From: Dipylidium caninum | Taxonomy: Eukaryota > Platyhelminthes > Cestoda > Cyclophyllidea > Dipylidiidae | Assembly: GCA_017562135.1 (NCBI GenBank) | Contig: QEYB01001164.1 | Coordinates: forward strand, 186,001 to 250,000 | Length of the DNA stretch: 64,000 nucleotides | Direction: 5' to 3' | Shown here: piece by piece, positions 12,537-25,080 of the stretch | How the letters are laid out: each line of letters starts with the position of its first letter | Numbering within the stretch: position 1 is the stretch's first letter | Made by a program: the position numbers and the translations under genes | The notes under the pieces: generated by a model | The model's database searches: none | The model's input: the letters and a program-made list of their open reading frames with translations, nothing else | What the model was told of the DNA's origin: nothing

Positions 12537-15500
12537 ATGTCACTCTTTACAGACAGGGAGCGCGGTGTTGATTTTGATGACAATGATAAACTTTCAATAA
12601 TGCCATTGTAGTTATTCTCTTTCGCCATGCATGTCTATGTTTAGGGGAGCAGGGCAGGAGGTTGGCCGTTCGTGTATCTTGCTCACATTCAAAGGAAAAA
12701 AAATAATTGTATGAATCGGCTTTATGCTTATGTCTAGCTCGATTGCGGGATACATCCTGGATTGCATAACAAAGAAAGTCTTCCATTTATTGATGCCATA
12801 CCCGAGATTGAAACTACCGACCTCATTCTTATTAGCCAGTAAGGTGAATCCAATCGCTGCATTCGTTAAGTTATCATTTGGACCATTGTGGGGCACTTCC
12901 TTTTCTACTATTGAAGACAAATGTGCGTGCAAAGTGTTACATGACACATGCTACTAGGGCCATTTATCGTTATCTGCTAGCGGACTTCGTTAAAGTCAGG
13001 TGTGTGAGACTTCTCTTTCACAACTTTTGCAGTAACTCTGGTGTCGCTGAGCAGTCGTTATATACAGATAGCGATATCGTTCAAAGTCTTGGCAAGATTG
13101 ATCCTATTGACTTCCATCAAGAGTTGGAAGTTAACGGTATCAAGTTTTCTGCTTATCATGCTGGCCATGTTCTGGGCGCTGCTATGTTCCTAATTGAAAT
13201 AGCTGGCGTCAAGGTTTGTTTTTTGACAAGTTCACGTATTTTAGATTTTATACACCGGGGACTTTAGTCGTCAAGAAGATCGACATCTGATGTCCGCCGA
13301 AGTTCCACCCCACCGGCCAGACATACTAATTACCGAATCAACGTATGGTATTCATATTCATGATAAGCGGGAGGAGAGGGAAAAGCGGTTTACGAGTTTG
13401 GTTCACGATATAGTCTCCCGCGGTGGTCGCTGTCTTATACCCGCTTTCGCCCTTGGTCGCGCTCAGGAATTGATGCTCATTCTGGATGAATATTGGGCCG
13501 ATCATCCTGAACTCCAGGATATTCCAATTTATTATGCCAGTCAGCTTGCCTGCAAGTGTATGGCTGTCTATCAGACCTTTATCGCTGCTATGAATGATCG
13601 AATTCGTAGTCAAGTCGCGAACAATAATCCATTTTGCTTCCGCTTCATTTCAAATTTACAGGTAATTCAGGTTCCTGTATTACGGGTTATTTATTGTCAA
13701 AGCTATACTAAGGTGCCGAATCAACAGAATTAATCGAAATCAGTCTTGCACAAACTACTCCTCCGTTTATTTCATTACCTTCCCCTTTCATATTCGGTTT
13801 AGCTGCGACAACCACTGTACGGTGTCATTTTGCTATTAGCAAATTTTATCGTTCACAAATGGCTGGAATTAGTAGTCACAATTATCCCCTTGTCCCCTTA
13901 CTCATTGCTATGCTTGCTTTTTGACTATCTTTTGTAGTCTTGTATATGCTTTTCGTCGACATGGCGTTCTTTTATTCATATCTTAAATGGTTTCTCTGTC
14001 TGTTCTGGCGTTTTATCTATGAACAAATGTGAAGTGTTCTAAGCTTGCTACTTTGTTGCTTGGGGTGAAACGACGAACAATGAGATTAATCAGATTTATG
14101 TTTCATTGCCAGAGTAGGAATCACCTGGATGATTCTGGACCGTGTGTGGTACTTGCGAGTCCCGGAATGATGCAGTCGGGTCTGAGTCGAGAGCTCTTTG
14201 AAAATTGGTGCACGGACAAAAGGAATGGTGTCATCATCGCCGGTTACTGTGTGGAGGGCACCCCGGCCAAACAAATTCTTTCCCAACCCGCTGAAGTGCC
14301 TACCATGTCGGGACAGATGTTGCCTCTTAAATGTTCCGTCGAGTATATTAGCTTCTCCGCCCACACTGACTATCAACAAACTAGCGAGTTTATTCGCGAG
14401 CTCAAGCCTAATCATGTTGTGAGTTGACTTAACATGTTATATACAAGGCAAACACGACTTCGACCTCTTTTGTTCTGTAGGAAAGTCTAATTCTTTTGCT
14501 TGGTGAAGGTAGCTGATAATTTACACCGTCACTATCGCTGCGATTAATAGTATATGTTTAAAAGAATGTAAATGTGAGCTAGTCATTAGTATCTTAGCGT
14601 AAAACTTAATTACACTGATTGCTAGTTTTATGCCCACCAGACTGTTCAGTCACTCATAGACGTGCTATCGTTGGTATCTGGTATTTAATAATGTTTACTG
14701 CATTTACTTCAAGATCCTTGTGCACGGTGAGCAAAATGAAATGATGCGATTAGCAGGAGCTCTACAACGTGAGTACGAAGACGATGATTCCTGCCATATA
14801 AATATCTTTACCCCGAAGAATTGTGAGTCTGTCAACTTACGATTTAAAGGAGAAAAGGTGGCCAAAGTTCTTGGCATTTTGGCTAAGGCTAGGGGGGACA
14901 AATTAATTAAGCAAAAGGAGGCCGGAGACCCAGGATATCAAGGTTTATCCGGCGTATTGGTTAAAAAGAACTTTGCACATCACATCATAGCGCCAAGTGA
15001 ACTACCTGGTATGTGAGGACCTTGTGTTATCTATGTTCTTAATCGCCATATCTTTATATATTATGTGGGACCAAATTTTTCGTTTATTAGTTTACACCGA
15101 GCTCGCCACCACAGCTGTAACCCAGGTTTTGGCTATTCCCTTTTCTGGATCTGCGAATTGTTTACAGTTCCACCTCACTTTGGTCGCAGGGAGGGTGAAA
15201 GTCGTGGAAACCTCTGATCAGTCTGTTACATTCCTTGTGTTTGAAGTGATCAATGTGATATGGCAACCCGATGTGGTCCGCTTGACGGTAGGTTTCGTGC
15301 CCTGGAGACTGTAATTCTAGGCTGAATTAACTGTATACGGTTTTCGTCTAGTGGGTGGCAAATCCGATGAACGATATGTATGCGGATGCTATTCAGAACA
15401 TCGTGTTGTGGGCATCACCTACTTCCTCAGGTCAGTTATTCTGGTCAATTATTTTGCAACATTATCTACACTTATTTCATCTCTATACGATAGTTTTAAC

Positions 15501-16558
15501 TTTGAATATTCAAAGTGGTTAGTGCATAGTACTCAAACCTAACGTATAAATCATCAATCAGACTTTACCGATCTATAAGTCGTAGTCATAGCTGTAGTCT
15601 GAATTCATGCGAGTGACTTGCAGATATGCTTATTATTTATGTAATTATTATGGTTGGTTGCATATTATGTAATTCACCACAGGTAATCTGCCCACACTTC
15701 GGGAACCCGATTTCAATCAATTTTGCAGCGCTTTGGGTGTGATGTTGCAGGACGCCTTTGGGCCAGATTGCCTCAGGTCTAATGGGGGTGTGGTCGACCC
15801 AAAGGCTGATCAGCTTCGAGTAGACATTGACGAGAACGTTGTAACAATCAACTTAAGAGAACTGGTGAGAAGCTTTAGCCTTGGTTTTATTAACTATTTT
15901 TACTTTTTCGTGCTTTATCAAAATATGCGTCTGTCCTGGGGGGTTACCAGTTTTCCTATAATCATTGCTCACAAAACTTACAAAACAGTTGAATGCAAGA
16001 AAGAAGGGATATTTCTTCACTTAATAATGGCTTATAATGTGTTAATGTGATATTTGCGATCTTATGGATACCTTGTTTTACGGTTGACGGGCTATTTATT
16101 TGATGCAGACAAGTCCGACTTGTTTTTTTTCATTTCTCGTCCCCTGTGTTAACTATGACTAACTACCGTACGTCCTGCTTTTGGGATATCAAAACTGGAA
16201 CTCAGCCTTAGTTTCGCTGCCCAATATTTCCAGAAATAGATTATCAAAAATTATGTATTTTCCAACGCCTTTTGGGAGACAATCAATGTGCCTTGTATGA
16301 GTAAATCGCACTTGAGTTAAGATATCTATAACGGTGGTGTCGTCATTTACAAGTTGGGAATTAATTTTTGTGTTTAAAACTTCCTAAAAAAGCAGGATTT
16401 TTTGTTCATCCATTTTATCCGACAATTAATTTTTTCCTGTTTAAGCTTTAATATATTTTCTCCACCTTTAGACTGCAAAGTGCTCAACCAATTCCAAACT
16501 GGAGCAAGTGGTGTACTCCATGGTCAAGCGCCTGCATCATTCACTTTCTCCCGCCTGA
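12537..16558 (+). CDS. CPSF3: CPSF73, pre-mRNA 3'-end endonuclease (complete)
   Basis: Zinc-dependent nuclease of the cleavage and polyadenylation complex in the nucleus. Twelve exons keep one frame: 12537-12607, 12645-12708, 12738-12838, 12871-12999, 13033-13213, 13245-13661, 14113-14418, 14714-15008, 15091-15287, 15352-15430, 15683-15864, 16472-16558. They encode 702 residues (human 684). The metallo-beta-lactamase signature HYHLDH spans residues 79-84; [25 protein letters not shown], the beta-CASP block [25 protein letters not shown] and [12 protein letters not shown] follow in family order. The C-terminal domain ends [18 protein letters not shown]. The start gives [10 protein letters not shown] ahead of the conserved [12 protein letters not shown]. 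The first five introns are only 37, 29, 32, 33 and 31 bp; later ones are 64-607 bp. ATTAAA just after the stop may be its own poly(A) signal. Confidence 0.97.
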
Positions 16559-18211
16559 AATTGTGCTATTTTTGTAAATTTCCCCTGAACCTCCATTAAA
16601 TACAGTCTGTATCCGTTGGTAGTGTAGTTCGAGGGAAAAATTTTAAAATGGCGATCAACTCAAGGTTAGTTTTGACGCATGCACGTTATTTGAACTAGTC
16701 TAGTGTGCGCAAAGGGAACGATAAGGTTGGCTGTGGAGGTTGTTATTGATATCCTATTTTACAGGAGGGTCTGATGTCAAAGGAGGTGGTTAATGTAATG
16801 TAAGAAGGAAATTTCCTTGGTAGAATCAAGCCTGTATACCACTGTCAGTTTGATAATTTACCTGAACTGATTGAGACTTGGTAGAAGTTAGTAGCGTCGA
16901 TCCGGCCTCGGTGGAGGCCCCGTGCAAGCAACCACTTGGGAGAAGTGACACGAGGAATGGAAGATGTTAAAAGACTCAATAGACAAATGAAAGACACCTC
17001 AGCAAGTCGTTGAATATATGTTTAGGGAGTGATCATCTACAGGCTAATGCTGATCATGTCACTAAGCACGAGGACTCAGTACATCAACTTCTCCAATAAT
17101 CGCCCTAGAAAATAGAACGGGGGCTTGAATAACGAAAGAGAAACAGGAGCAGGGAGGGGAAGACGGCAACTCCACCTGAAAAAGGACGACTTGGGGTGTT
17201 GATGAAGAGACTGCAAGCAGGTATAGTGCCCAGAATTACTTGCAAACTAATCACTATTTTAAACAAGATGGCAAAATTAGTTCTAACAGGAAGGTTTGTG
17301 GATATTGCATAAGAGGACCATCAATCACAGTTCAGCAATATTACATTTCATCTCGAACCTCCATGGTTTCGAAAAACTGCAACATCTCAAGGCCAAAATG
17401 AAATATTTCCCGAGCCCAACGGAGGGGATTCCAACAAAAGGGCTTGTGATGAGGGCGTTGTGTTATCTTCAAAACATAATTTCCCCTTTGTGGTCAAAAG
17501 CTCTCCTCCACCTCAATTTCCTCTCATGACCAGGGTTCACGTCTCAGAAAAAACTTGGGTTGCATGCACAATCACTTTGTGCCGCAGACGAATGCACTTC
17601 AGTCCACCTCACTCTCCTACCCAACCTGAACTAACACAGAAGAGAAAACTTTCTCACTTTTCGAACTCGAGGTGCGGTCTCTCCTCCCTTTACCTCCGGC
17701 CACTTCTCTAAGTCATGCTCCCGTTACAATTGAACTCACATGAAGTGATTTCAAAATCAACTTTGAGTGATTCTGTTAAATGCCTTCCCGGACTATCGTT
17801 CAAACTCTACTGTGAATTACCAAAAGGTCTTTATCTCTCTGTTGTTGACTTAATGGAGATACGAATATTGGGGGTGGGTTATTAAGTTCCATTGAAAAAA
17901 ATAAGGATTTTCTTCTATAAGTAATTCCTTTTACTCTTACCCACTTCTTATGAAGTGGTTAACATTACCAATGCCATTTGTCTCCGTGATTATTTGAAGT
18001 TCATAATGATAGATTTTCTTTGTGCGGAGGTATGGGCGGAAGGTCAATGCACTCGTCGTTTGTTTTAGCCATGCTTTCTTCAATGTCTGCAATGATGTTT
18101 ATTTGAAATCCTTCGCCAATCCTCTTATCCTGTGCTGCTTTCCTCATTGCGAAGGTCGGTATGCCGGTCTGTTCACAGGTTTCAATAACCTTAGTAGAAA
18201 GTAACTTGGTA
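16559..18211. other. convergent intergenic region, CPSF3 / CFAP210
   Basis: No gene recognised. The stretch about 17390-17710 is pyrimidine-rich on the plus strand and open in some frames, but has no protein-family pattern. It lies between the 3' ends of two convergent genes. Confidence 0.5.
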
Positions 18212-20951
18212 TCAGTATTTAATAAATTCAGTGAAGTTATAAAGTATTTCCTCCTTCAACAATATTTTCTGTACTTTCTGAAACATGTACAATAAAATAA
18301 ACAAACTTACTCGTTTAGCATACTTTTGGAAAACGTCATTTTGTTTCGCAATCCTCCTCGTCATATTCGCCGCCCAGTCGTCAGCCTCACGTTCCTTTCT
18401 GCGTAATTCCTCGTGTCTGATCTACGTAGAGAGAATATGCGTGCGAACCACATATATTTGAGTTCTAAGAAAATGAATGCTTTAAATATCAAATGATTCG
18501 GATGTTTACAGTTTGCTGGTGATAAAATTTAATTAGAGTAAAAAAAGTTGGGGAACCACACCGATATTCGAGTATACATAAAGATGTTAAGTGTGAAATA
18601 AGGATATAAAGGAATTTTTCTATACTATTTCTTCACGATAATGTTGAGCAAGTTCCTTCGCCGCACGGATGCTTTCGGCTCTGCGCTCAGCGTCCTCGCG
18701 TCGGGTTGCTTCATCCAAATTGATAAGTCGTTGACGTTCTGCTTTCTCCTCTTCCGCTTGGCGGGCCTTTCTCTCCTTCTCAGCCTGCACGGCAGCCGCT
18801 CTCTGAGTAAGCGTAGCTTCTAGTGAATCCTCTCGCATTTTAGCCTCCTTCTCTAGCCGTTGGTTCCAACGCTCTTCCTCCTGCTTCGCAGCGATTTCCA
18901 TAGAAGCCTCTCGGTCGGCTTCCTGCTGAACAATGACGTTGGACAGGTAGTCGGATAACCTCTGGCGTAGAGAAGCTTTCTCTCTTAATACACAACAGTT
19001 AATGAAAAAAATTGGAGCGTAAATGAGGCATGAAGTAAAATTGGTTACTATGTGTGAATGTCATCACTTACGCGGCCACCGCCTGCTCTTCCTCCATCTT
19101 CATCTTACACTCTTGGCATTTGGCGACTGCATAATCACGGTTCTTTTGGTCTTCTTCCTGATGGTCAAATGAAACCAAGACCGTAAGAATGTATTGTTAC
19201 AGAAAGCAAAGCATCTCACCACAAATAATCTGAATCGCTTATATTATGAATCGAGCCTTACCTCGTCCCTTAAGCGTTCCAACATGTGCCTCCTTTTGGT
19301 GGTTTCAATTTCTTGGAGAAGGTCATCGCGTGTCATCTTTCTCGTCTTAAGAAGATCTTTACGTGCATCTTGTTTTAATTTTTCTGCTTCTTTCGCAAGA
19401 CGCCGAATTTCCTGACCTTCTGCTCTTAAAGCCAGCTTTTCCTCCTCTTTCTGCCGATAGCGTTCTTCAGACCTGGATAATTTGAGACGAATACTCCTCC
19501 GTCAATCTTTTTTTTCGGTGCGAAAACCAAAAAATTAAACTCACTGTAAACACTGGAATTTCCGAATCTCAAGTTCAGCATTTCTCTTCTCTTCGACACA
19601 TCGCTTTTCTTTGTTTTCAGCTAAAATAGACGAAATAAATATTCTTTCTTCGAGGAACAATTTACTCGGACTCAAACGGTAAACCCATACGCAATGTATT
19701 CCTTACAATTTTTTTACCAAATCGACAGCATACAAATGCACTAGATAAACTAACTGTTTGAGTTTATTACGTCAATCTTGTATGCCGCATCCAAAATGTT
19801 ATTCTCTTAGCAGAACAAAATATCATTTAAATTTATGTAATGTAAGATACACTATAAGAATACGAAAAGCGTTAAACCGGACGTATTTACCTTCTACAAT
19901 CGAGTTCATCATAGCTTGAAACTCGGCTTTACTCCTCTCGATATCATCCCGACGCTTCATTTCCTTTAGCTTCAGTTGCAATTCATTCTCTTTTAAGGCA
20001 TCACCCAGTCTTAAAGCTTCCTGAAAAAATAATAATAATGGTTAATACAATTCGGAATTTCATTAAAAACAAGGCTATCTAAAAATATTTGATTTCCATT
20101 CCCATTATGTTCGAAAAAATATATATATTTGAATTTTCGCAATAGCATTAATAAAATTACAGCAAAGGAATTGAAAACTTAGGCAAACTCAAGAGCAGAA
20201 ACAGATATATCAACAAAGAAACTAGTCTATTTTGAGGAAAAAGGCATACGCAAGACTGATAATAAGATCGAAATTTTTTAACTCCAAAGACAAGAATTTA
20301 TTAAGAACTAAACTTTTGCCACGATTTTCGCAGCTTTTATACAGTCCATAAGCAATATTAGAATAAATTACATGGAAATTCCTGAAACAGGGTGTCATAT
20401 AGAGTAAGGCAGTGCGAGCGGCGCAAAGCTTTGAAACTCGTTCACGGGCTTTAAACTTAGCCCATTCTAAGTCAATGGCGATTCGTTCCTCTTCTTCTTT
20501 CCTTAAGCGCTCCTCCCGTTCAATTAACTTCTTCCTTCGCATTCCCTGTTAAGGAATGCGGGATAAAATAGTTTATAGTCGGCAGCAAAGCAAAGGAAAA
20601 AAATTAAACTTACATTACCAGAATTGTATTTGTCCACTCCTTATGAATTTCGTAGGATTTTTCCTTGATTTTCTCACGCGATTGCATTTGTTTCTGAAAC
20701 TGAGCTGCCAAAATGCCATCGGCGTGAATACGACCATTAAGCTCATTCCACTCCTTCTTAGTGAAAACTTTTACTAGGTTAGATTGATGAGGATGCCTTC
20801 TTCCGGATCGACTGCAATCGTCCCCTTAATTAAAAAGCGAAATGCCTAAGAACCAGAAAAATCAATGAAAGCGGCAAAATAGATAGGGGTAAGGAATGAA
20901 CACTGCACCCTACTGAGGTAGATATGCTGGCTTACGGAACGGACAATTCAT
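18212..20951 (-). CDS. CFAP210: cilia/flagella coiled-coil protein, CFAP210 (CCDC173)-like
   Basis: TPH-type coiled-coil protein, probably a microtubule inner protein of axonemal doublets. Ten exons keep one frame: 20951-20936, 20824-20619, 20545-20372, 20020-19891, 19620-19545, 19472-19262, 19157-19072, 18983-18626, 18421-18311, 18277-18212, giving 477 residues. Nearly the whole chain is Glu/Lys/Arg-rich helix. The order matches what I recall of CFAP210: KEWNEL, then EIHKEWTNTILGMRRKKL, a charged helix, then ARTALLYMTPCFRNFH followed by EALRLGDALKENE. The first exon, with only 16 coding bases (MNCPF), rests on splice phase and is the least certain part. MNS1, CFAP45 and CFAP53 were considered but fit less well. 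It lies head to head with RBM42 across about 0.7 kb. Confidence 0.75.
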
Positions 20952-21665
20952 TTATTCAGTTGACGAGGAGTTTACGAAATCCAACGGCAACGCTTTGCAG
21001 TTAAGTAATACAAACAAATAGAAAAATACTGTACAAGTTTGGCGGAAGGCATATAACTGCGTGATAACAATGCCACTAACAGGGTGTTTTAAATGTATAC
21101 AAAAGATTTGGTTGCTAAACGGGTACAAGTGATGCATTGGAGGGCGATCAGAGCAAAAAAATTTACTTATTTTGCGCAGCGGTCGGTGTGAATTCTTACT
21201 CAGACTTCGTAAAACGACTCCTTTAGGATTTGGCTGTTCACATATGACCTGCGTTTACATATACGAAATGTTTTCTCGCACACCAATGAAATAATAATAC
21301 AACACCGTAGCAACAATTGCAGCACCTTTGTCGCGCGGCATTTGGGAAAAAGTTTTATTTAAAAGTGATAGGAAAATTCGTTCGGCATTGCGTGTGGAGA
21401 CATTACCGCTGGAAGCTCCAGCATTTTGGGGGCTTAATCTGAATGGACCATGTGCTAATTTTGTGCACTAAAATCTCCTGTAGTAAATTTTACGGCACGA
21501 TTTTGCCAACAAAGTGTCGTTCAAACAGAACTTTGGTAAACTTGTTTTTTTTCGGCGTACTAATAACAATATGCTCATTTTGTTTTGTTTCCTTTGCTTC
21601 GCAGGGCGCGTTGTACGTCCTATTCGCTTCCGGCATCTATCTATGGTATTTTACACTTTTTCTCG
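20952..21665. promoter_or_regulatory. divergent promoter region, CFAP210 / RBM42
   Basis: A 714-bp gap between the start codons of two divergent genes, so both promoters are expected here. I see no X-box, clear TATA box or other strong motif. Confidence 0.45.
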
Positions 21666-23588
21666 ATGATGGCCGATACATCAGACTCAAAGTTGCGTAA
21701 AATGGAAGAGGAGATGACGAGGTAATTTTATCCTCCCCGTACATGCTTTCATTGGCATTTGTGTACGGCTTATTTCACAAAGATTTTTTAGGTTTGAAGC
21801 TGAAATCGCATCTCAGACGCCTCAAGTTTCACTTCCTGCGCCGTCTTTACATTACAGCCAGCTTGTATCCTATCCCATGACGTACCTTCCCGGTTCCCAA
21901 TTCAATTCTGCTTCATTATTGACTACTAATCAATGTACGTTGATTTTTGTTCTGCCTTCCTATTTCAGGGAAGAATTAACACTTGTGTCATTTTAGATAT
22001 AACCCCTTCTACCAGCTCTGGCATCCAAATGTCTAACTACTCTATCCCAGCGTCCTATATGCCTCAACATACATCTGCGCAACCAGTCATGCAGTCCCAG
22101 CCGGCTGTTATTTCCGCCCCTCCGCAAATGGCTGCTCCGTCGCAATTGGCGGCTGCTGTCAGAGCTAACAGGGAAGCTGAAGCGGCAGCTAAGTTAGCAG
22201 CTTCGGACGATGCCTTTGATGTTGATGATGATGTCACTCGAGCTCTGTTGGCTGCAGCTGCTGGTGTCACCTATAACCACCAAACTAACTCTTCTTCCTC
22301 CACGACCACCTCCGTCGCTTTGACTAACTCGAGTACGCTTTTCTCGTCTTGTGCACACTTATTGCGGATAGTCGATCTTTAAATCTTAATGCACCATAAA
22401 ACCCCAGTACATTTTCTGGTTTCCAGGGCTTTGATGTGGCTAGTTCTTGCGGATTTGCTTCTTCAACAAGCAAGATTTTTTAATGTACGTTGGGACCTAA
22501 TTAATGAGACTTTCGATGCACTATAATTTTTTGTCATAATCCTTAATGGCCTTAATTTAACATTACTAAAGTCCGTTGGCGTTGTGATTTTTGTGTTATC
22601 TAGTAATATTTCCTAATTTAACTTGAATTAATGAACGTTTTTTAATTATTTGTTGCATCTAAGTCTGAGTGACTTTGTTGAAGTTGTTTTATCCATGAAT
22701 TTTGTTCATGATAACTTTTCTTATACCTTTTTTCTTCGATGGTCTGATGCCTTAAAACTAGGCAACTATCTATTTTGTTTGTGGGTGACCGTTACAAATC
22801 TTTCTTCAACTCTTCAACTATTACCACTTAACTTACTCTAGATACAAGCTCAAGCACGTCCGCACTAACTGCAAACAAAATTGTTCCAAGTGTACCCAGT
22901 AAAACTGTCGTGGTGCCACAGAGTCTTCTTCCTACCCAACCTGGTACGTCTTCAGCTGCTGTTCTGTCTCAGAGGAGTACTTCCCGCATGCCGCTCCTTG
23001 ACTCTTCGTTGGCATTGACTTCACGCTCCAAGTCCAGTTTGACAGAAGAACCCTATTCCTTCCAAAAGAAAGTTTATAAACGTGTAGCTGCCGGGATGGT
23101 GTGGGAGGATCCCACTATGGCGGACTGGGATCCAAGTTAGTTGTCCTGTATGTTAACCCCACTTAACTCTTTATTGCTGTTGACATGCATCGGTTTTGTT
23201 TAGATGACTTCCGGATTTTTTGTGGCGATTTGGGTAACGAGGTATCCGATGACACGCTCATTCGTGCCTTCTCTCGTTACTCCTCTTTTCGCAAAGCCAA
23301 AGTCATTGTGGACAAAAGAACAGGAAAGTCGCGGGGTTACGGTTTCGTGAGCTTTTCTGATCCAAATGATTTTACGCGTGCGATGCGTGAAATGAATGGT
23401 GCGATTTAGAACCTGTTATGTCTCTAATCAGTTCGCTCGGAATGGACTGATTTACTTTTCTTTATTGTTTAGGAAAGTATGTGGGCAATCGGCCGATTAA
23501 GCTGAAGAAGAGCGATTGGAAGAATCGACAACTTGAGACTTACCGTAAAAAGGAAAAGGAGAGAAAGAAATTGGGCCTGAGAATTTAG
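21666..23588 (+). CDS. RBM42: RNA-binding motif protein 42
   Basis: Spliceosome-associated RNA-binding protein. Six exons: 21666-21721, 21792-21934, 21997-22332, 22842-23135, 23204-23398, 23473-23588, all phase-consistent, giving 379 residues (human 480). The N-terminus has a KLRKMEEEMTRFEAEI helix, then a low-complexity Ala/Ser/Pro/Gln linker with AAAVRANREAEAAAKLAA. The C-terminal half is nearly family consensus: VWEDPTMADWDPNDFRIFCG, RNP motifs in DFRIFCGDLGNEV and RGYGFVSFSDP, then REMNGKYVGNRPIKLKKSDW and a basic tail ending KKLGLRI. The donor after MNG (at 23399) is GTGCGA, weak, but required because reading through hits a stop. The next gene, MECR, starts 339 bp downstream on the same strand. 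Confidence 0.95.
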
Positions 23589-23927
23589 AGGATTTTGTGT
23601 TGTGTAACGATGTTTTAATAGAGTGTTTTGCCGTCGTGGGTGTTTTTTCGACATTTTTTTACTGTCGGGGGTGGTTTTGTGCGTGCTGGGCCTTTTTGAG
23701 TTGCGGGTGGGTTGGGTGATTGTGGGTGAGGTGCCGAAGCATGATGCTGGGCATCTGTATGGACGTCGCAGACAAGAAAGAATCGACTGAATGGATGCAA
23801 TTTCCGAAAAGGCTAAGCGGTACTTATTTGTCATTATAATGGCCATTATAAATTTTGAAAAATTTGTTTGATGGTTGCAAAAGGCGGTCATCATGAAGTC
23901 GTGTGTTGTTAGTCTAGTTGAGGCGAT
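23589..23927. other. short intergenic spacer RBM42-MECR
   Basis: 339 bp between tandem genes. The minus-strand ORF across it is an antisense shadow. An AG (TTAGTCTAG) lies about 10 bp before the MECR ATG and could be a trans-splice acceptor. Confidence 0.5.
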
Positions 23928-25080
23928 ATGTTGGCTCTGAGAAGGCTTTCCCTTGCCGTTAGACCGACAAGCTTATGCAGGAAAATATCAAGTTGGCAAA
24001 TTACTTTCGATCGACATGGCGAACCTCTGGACGTCTTGTACGACAAAGTGGTAGATATTCCTTCATTGAAAGATGATCATGTCGTCGTCAATTACCGTGC
24101 CTCAACTATTAACCCTTCCGATATTAATGCCATTCAAGGAATATACCCTATTAAACCATCGTTCCCAGCCGTTCCGGGAAACGAAGGCGCCGGACGTGTA
24201 AAAAATTATTTTGAGTGACTTGTCTAGGTTATTGAATGCGGCTCTGGCGTGTCGAAATTGAAGCCTGGCGACCTTGTCATTCCTTCGAAAGCAGCAATGG
24301 GCACTTGGCGCAACGTCGCAATGTATTGTGAATCGGACTTATTCCGTCTGAACCCCAAACTCGATGTCGTCCAAGCGGCTGCACTTAATATTAATCCATC
24401 AACGGCTTATTTGATGCTAACAAGATATGTAGACTTAAAACCTGGCGATTGTGTCATTCAAAATGGTGCAACTAGCGCTGCTGGGATATACGTGATGCAG
24501 ATGTGCAAACTTATGAATATTAACTCAAGTTTGTTCAGTTTGCCTTTATGCAATTTCACTAGTCAATTTATTTAGGGCCCGAGACACACCAGAAAAGACG
24601 GAAGCTACGCGACAGGCACTTCTAGATTATGGAGGGACATTGGTTCTTACGGAAGATGAACTGAAGCAGCGCGACGACATCCGTGAATTAGGTGATATTA
24701 AACTGGGCCTCGATTGTTTGGGCGGCCAACCAGGATATACTATAATGAAGAACCTTGCCAATTATGGAACTTTTGTAAACTACGGTGCGATGACACGACA
24801 ACCACTTTCGGTTCCTGCCAGTTTTATGATATTTAAGGGAATTCAGATTCGTGGATTCTGGCTTTCTGGACGACAACATGGCCCGAACGATACTGAGATG
24901 AGATTAGCGATGCTCAATAAATTCTCGGAATGGATGATTGATGGGAAACTCAAGCTTTCACCTATTAAACTATTCCCTTATAGTGATTGGAAGGCTGCCA
25001 TATCTCAGTCCTTATTTAGCGACGGGAAGCCTAGGAATCTCCCTTCAAAGGCACTATTGTCTTTCCCTGAATTGTCATAA
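23928..25080 (+). CDS. MECR: mitochondrial enoyl-ACP/trans-2-enoyl-CoA reductase
   Basis: NADPH-dependent reductase of mitochondrial fatty-acid synthesis (type II), which supplies lipoic-acid precursors. Three exons: 23928-24197, 24228-24532, 24576-25080, giving 359 residues (human 373). Introns are 30 bp and 43 bp. The N-terminus (MLALRRLSLAVRPTSLCRK) is basic and lacks acidic residues, as expected for a matrix-targeting peptide. Family blocks follow: STINPSDINAIQGIYPIKPS, PAVPGNEGAG, LKPGDLVIPSKAAMGTWR, AAALNINPSTAYLML, CVIQNGATSAAG, LGLDCLGGQPG, YGAMTRQPL and IRGFWLSGRQHG. The second donor (TT|GTTCAG) is non-consensus but is the only one found that keeps phase with ARDTPEKTEATRQ, which aligns to the VRDRP region of the human protein. 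Confidence 0.94.

Noticed and set aside
23469..23894. 141-codon minus-strand ORF antisense to the RBM42 end
   Set aside because: Shadow of the RBM42 coding exon and its 3' region; no independent protein signal.
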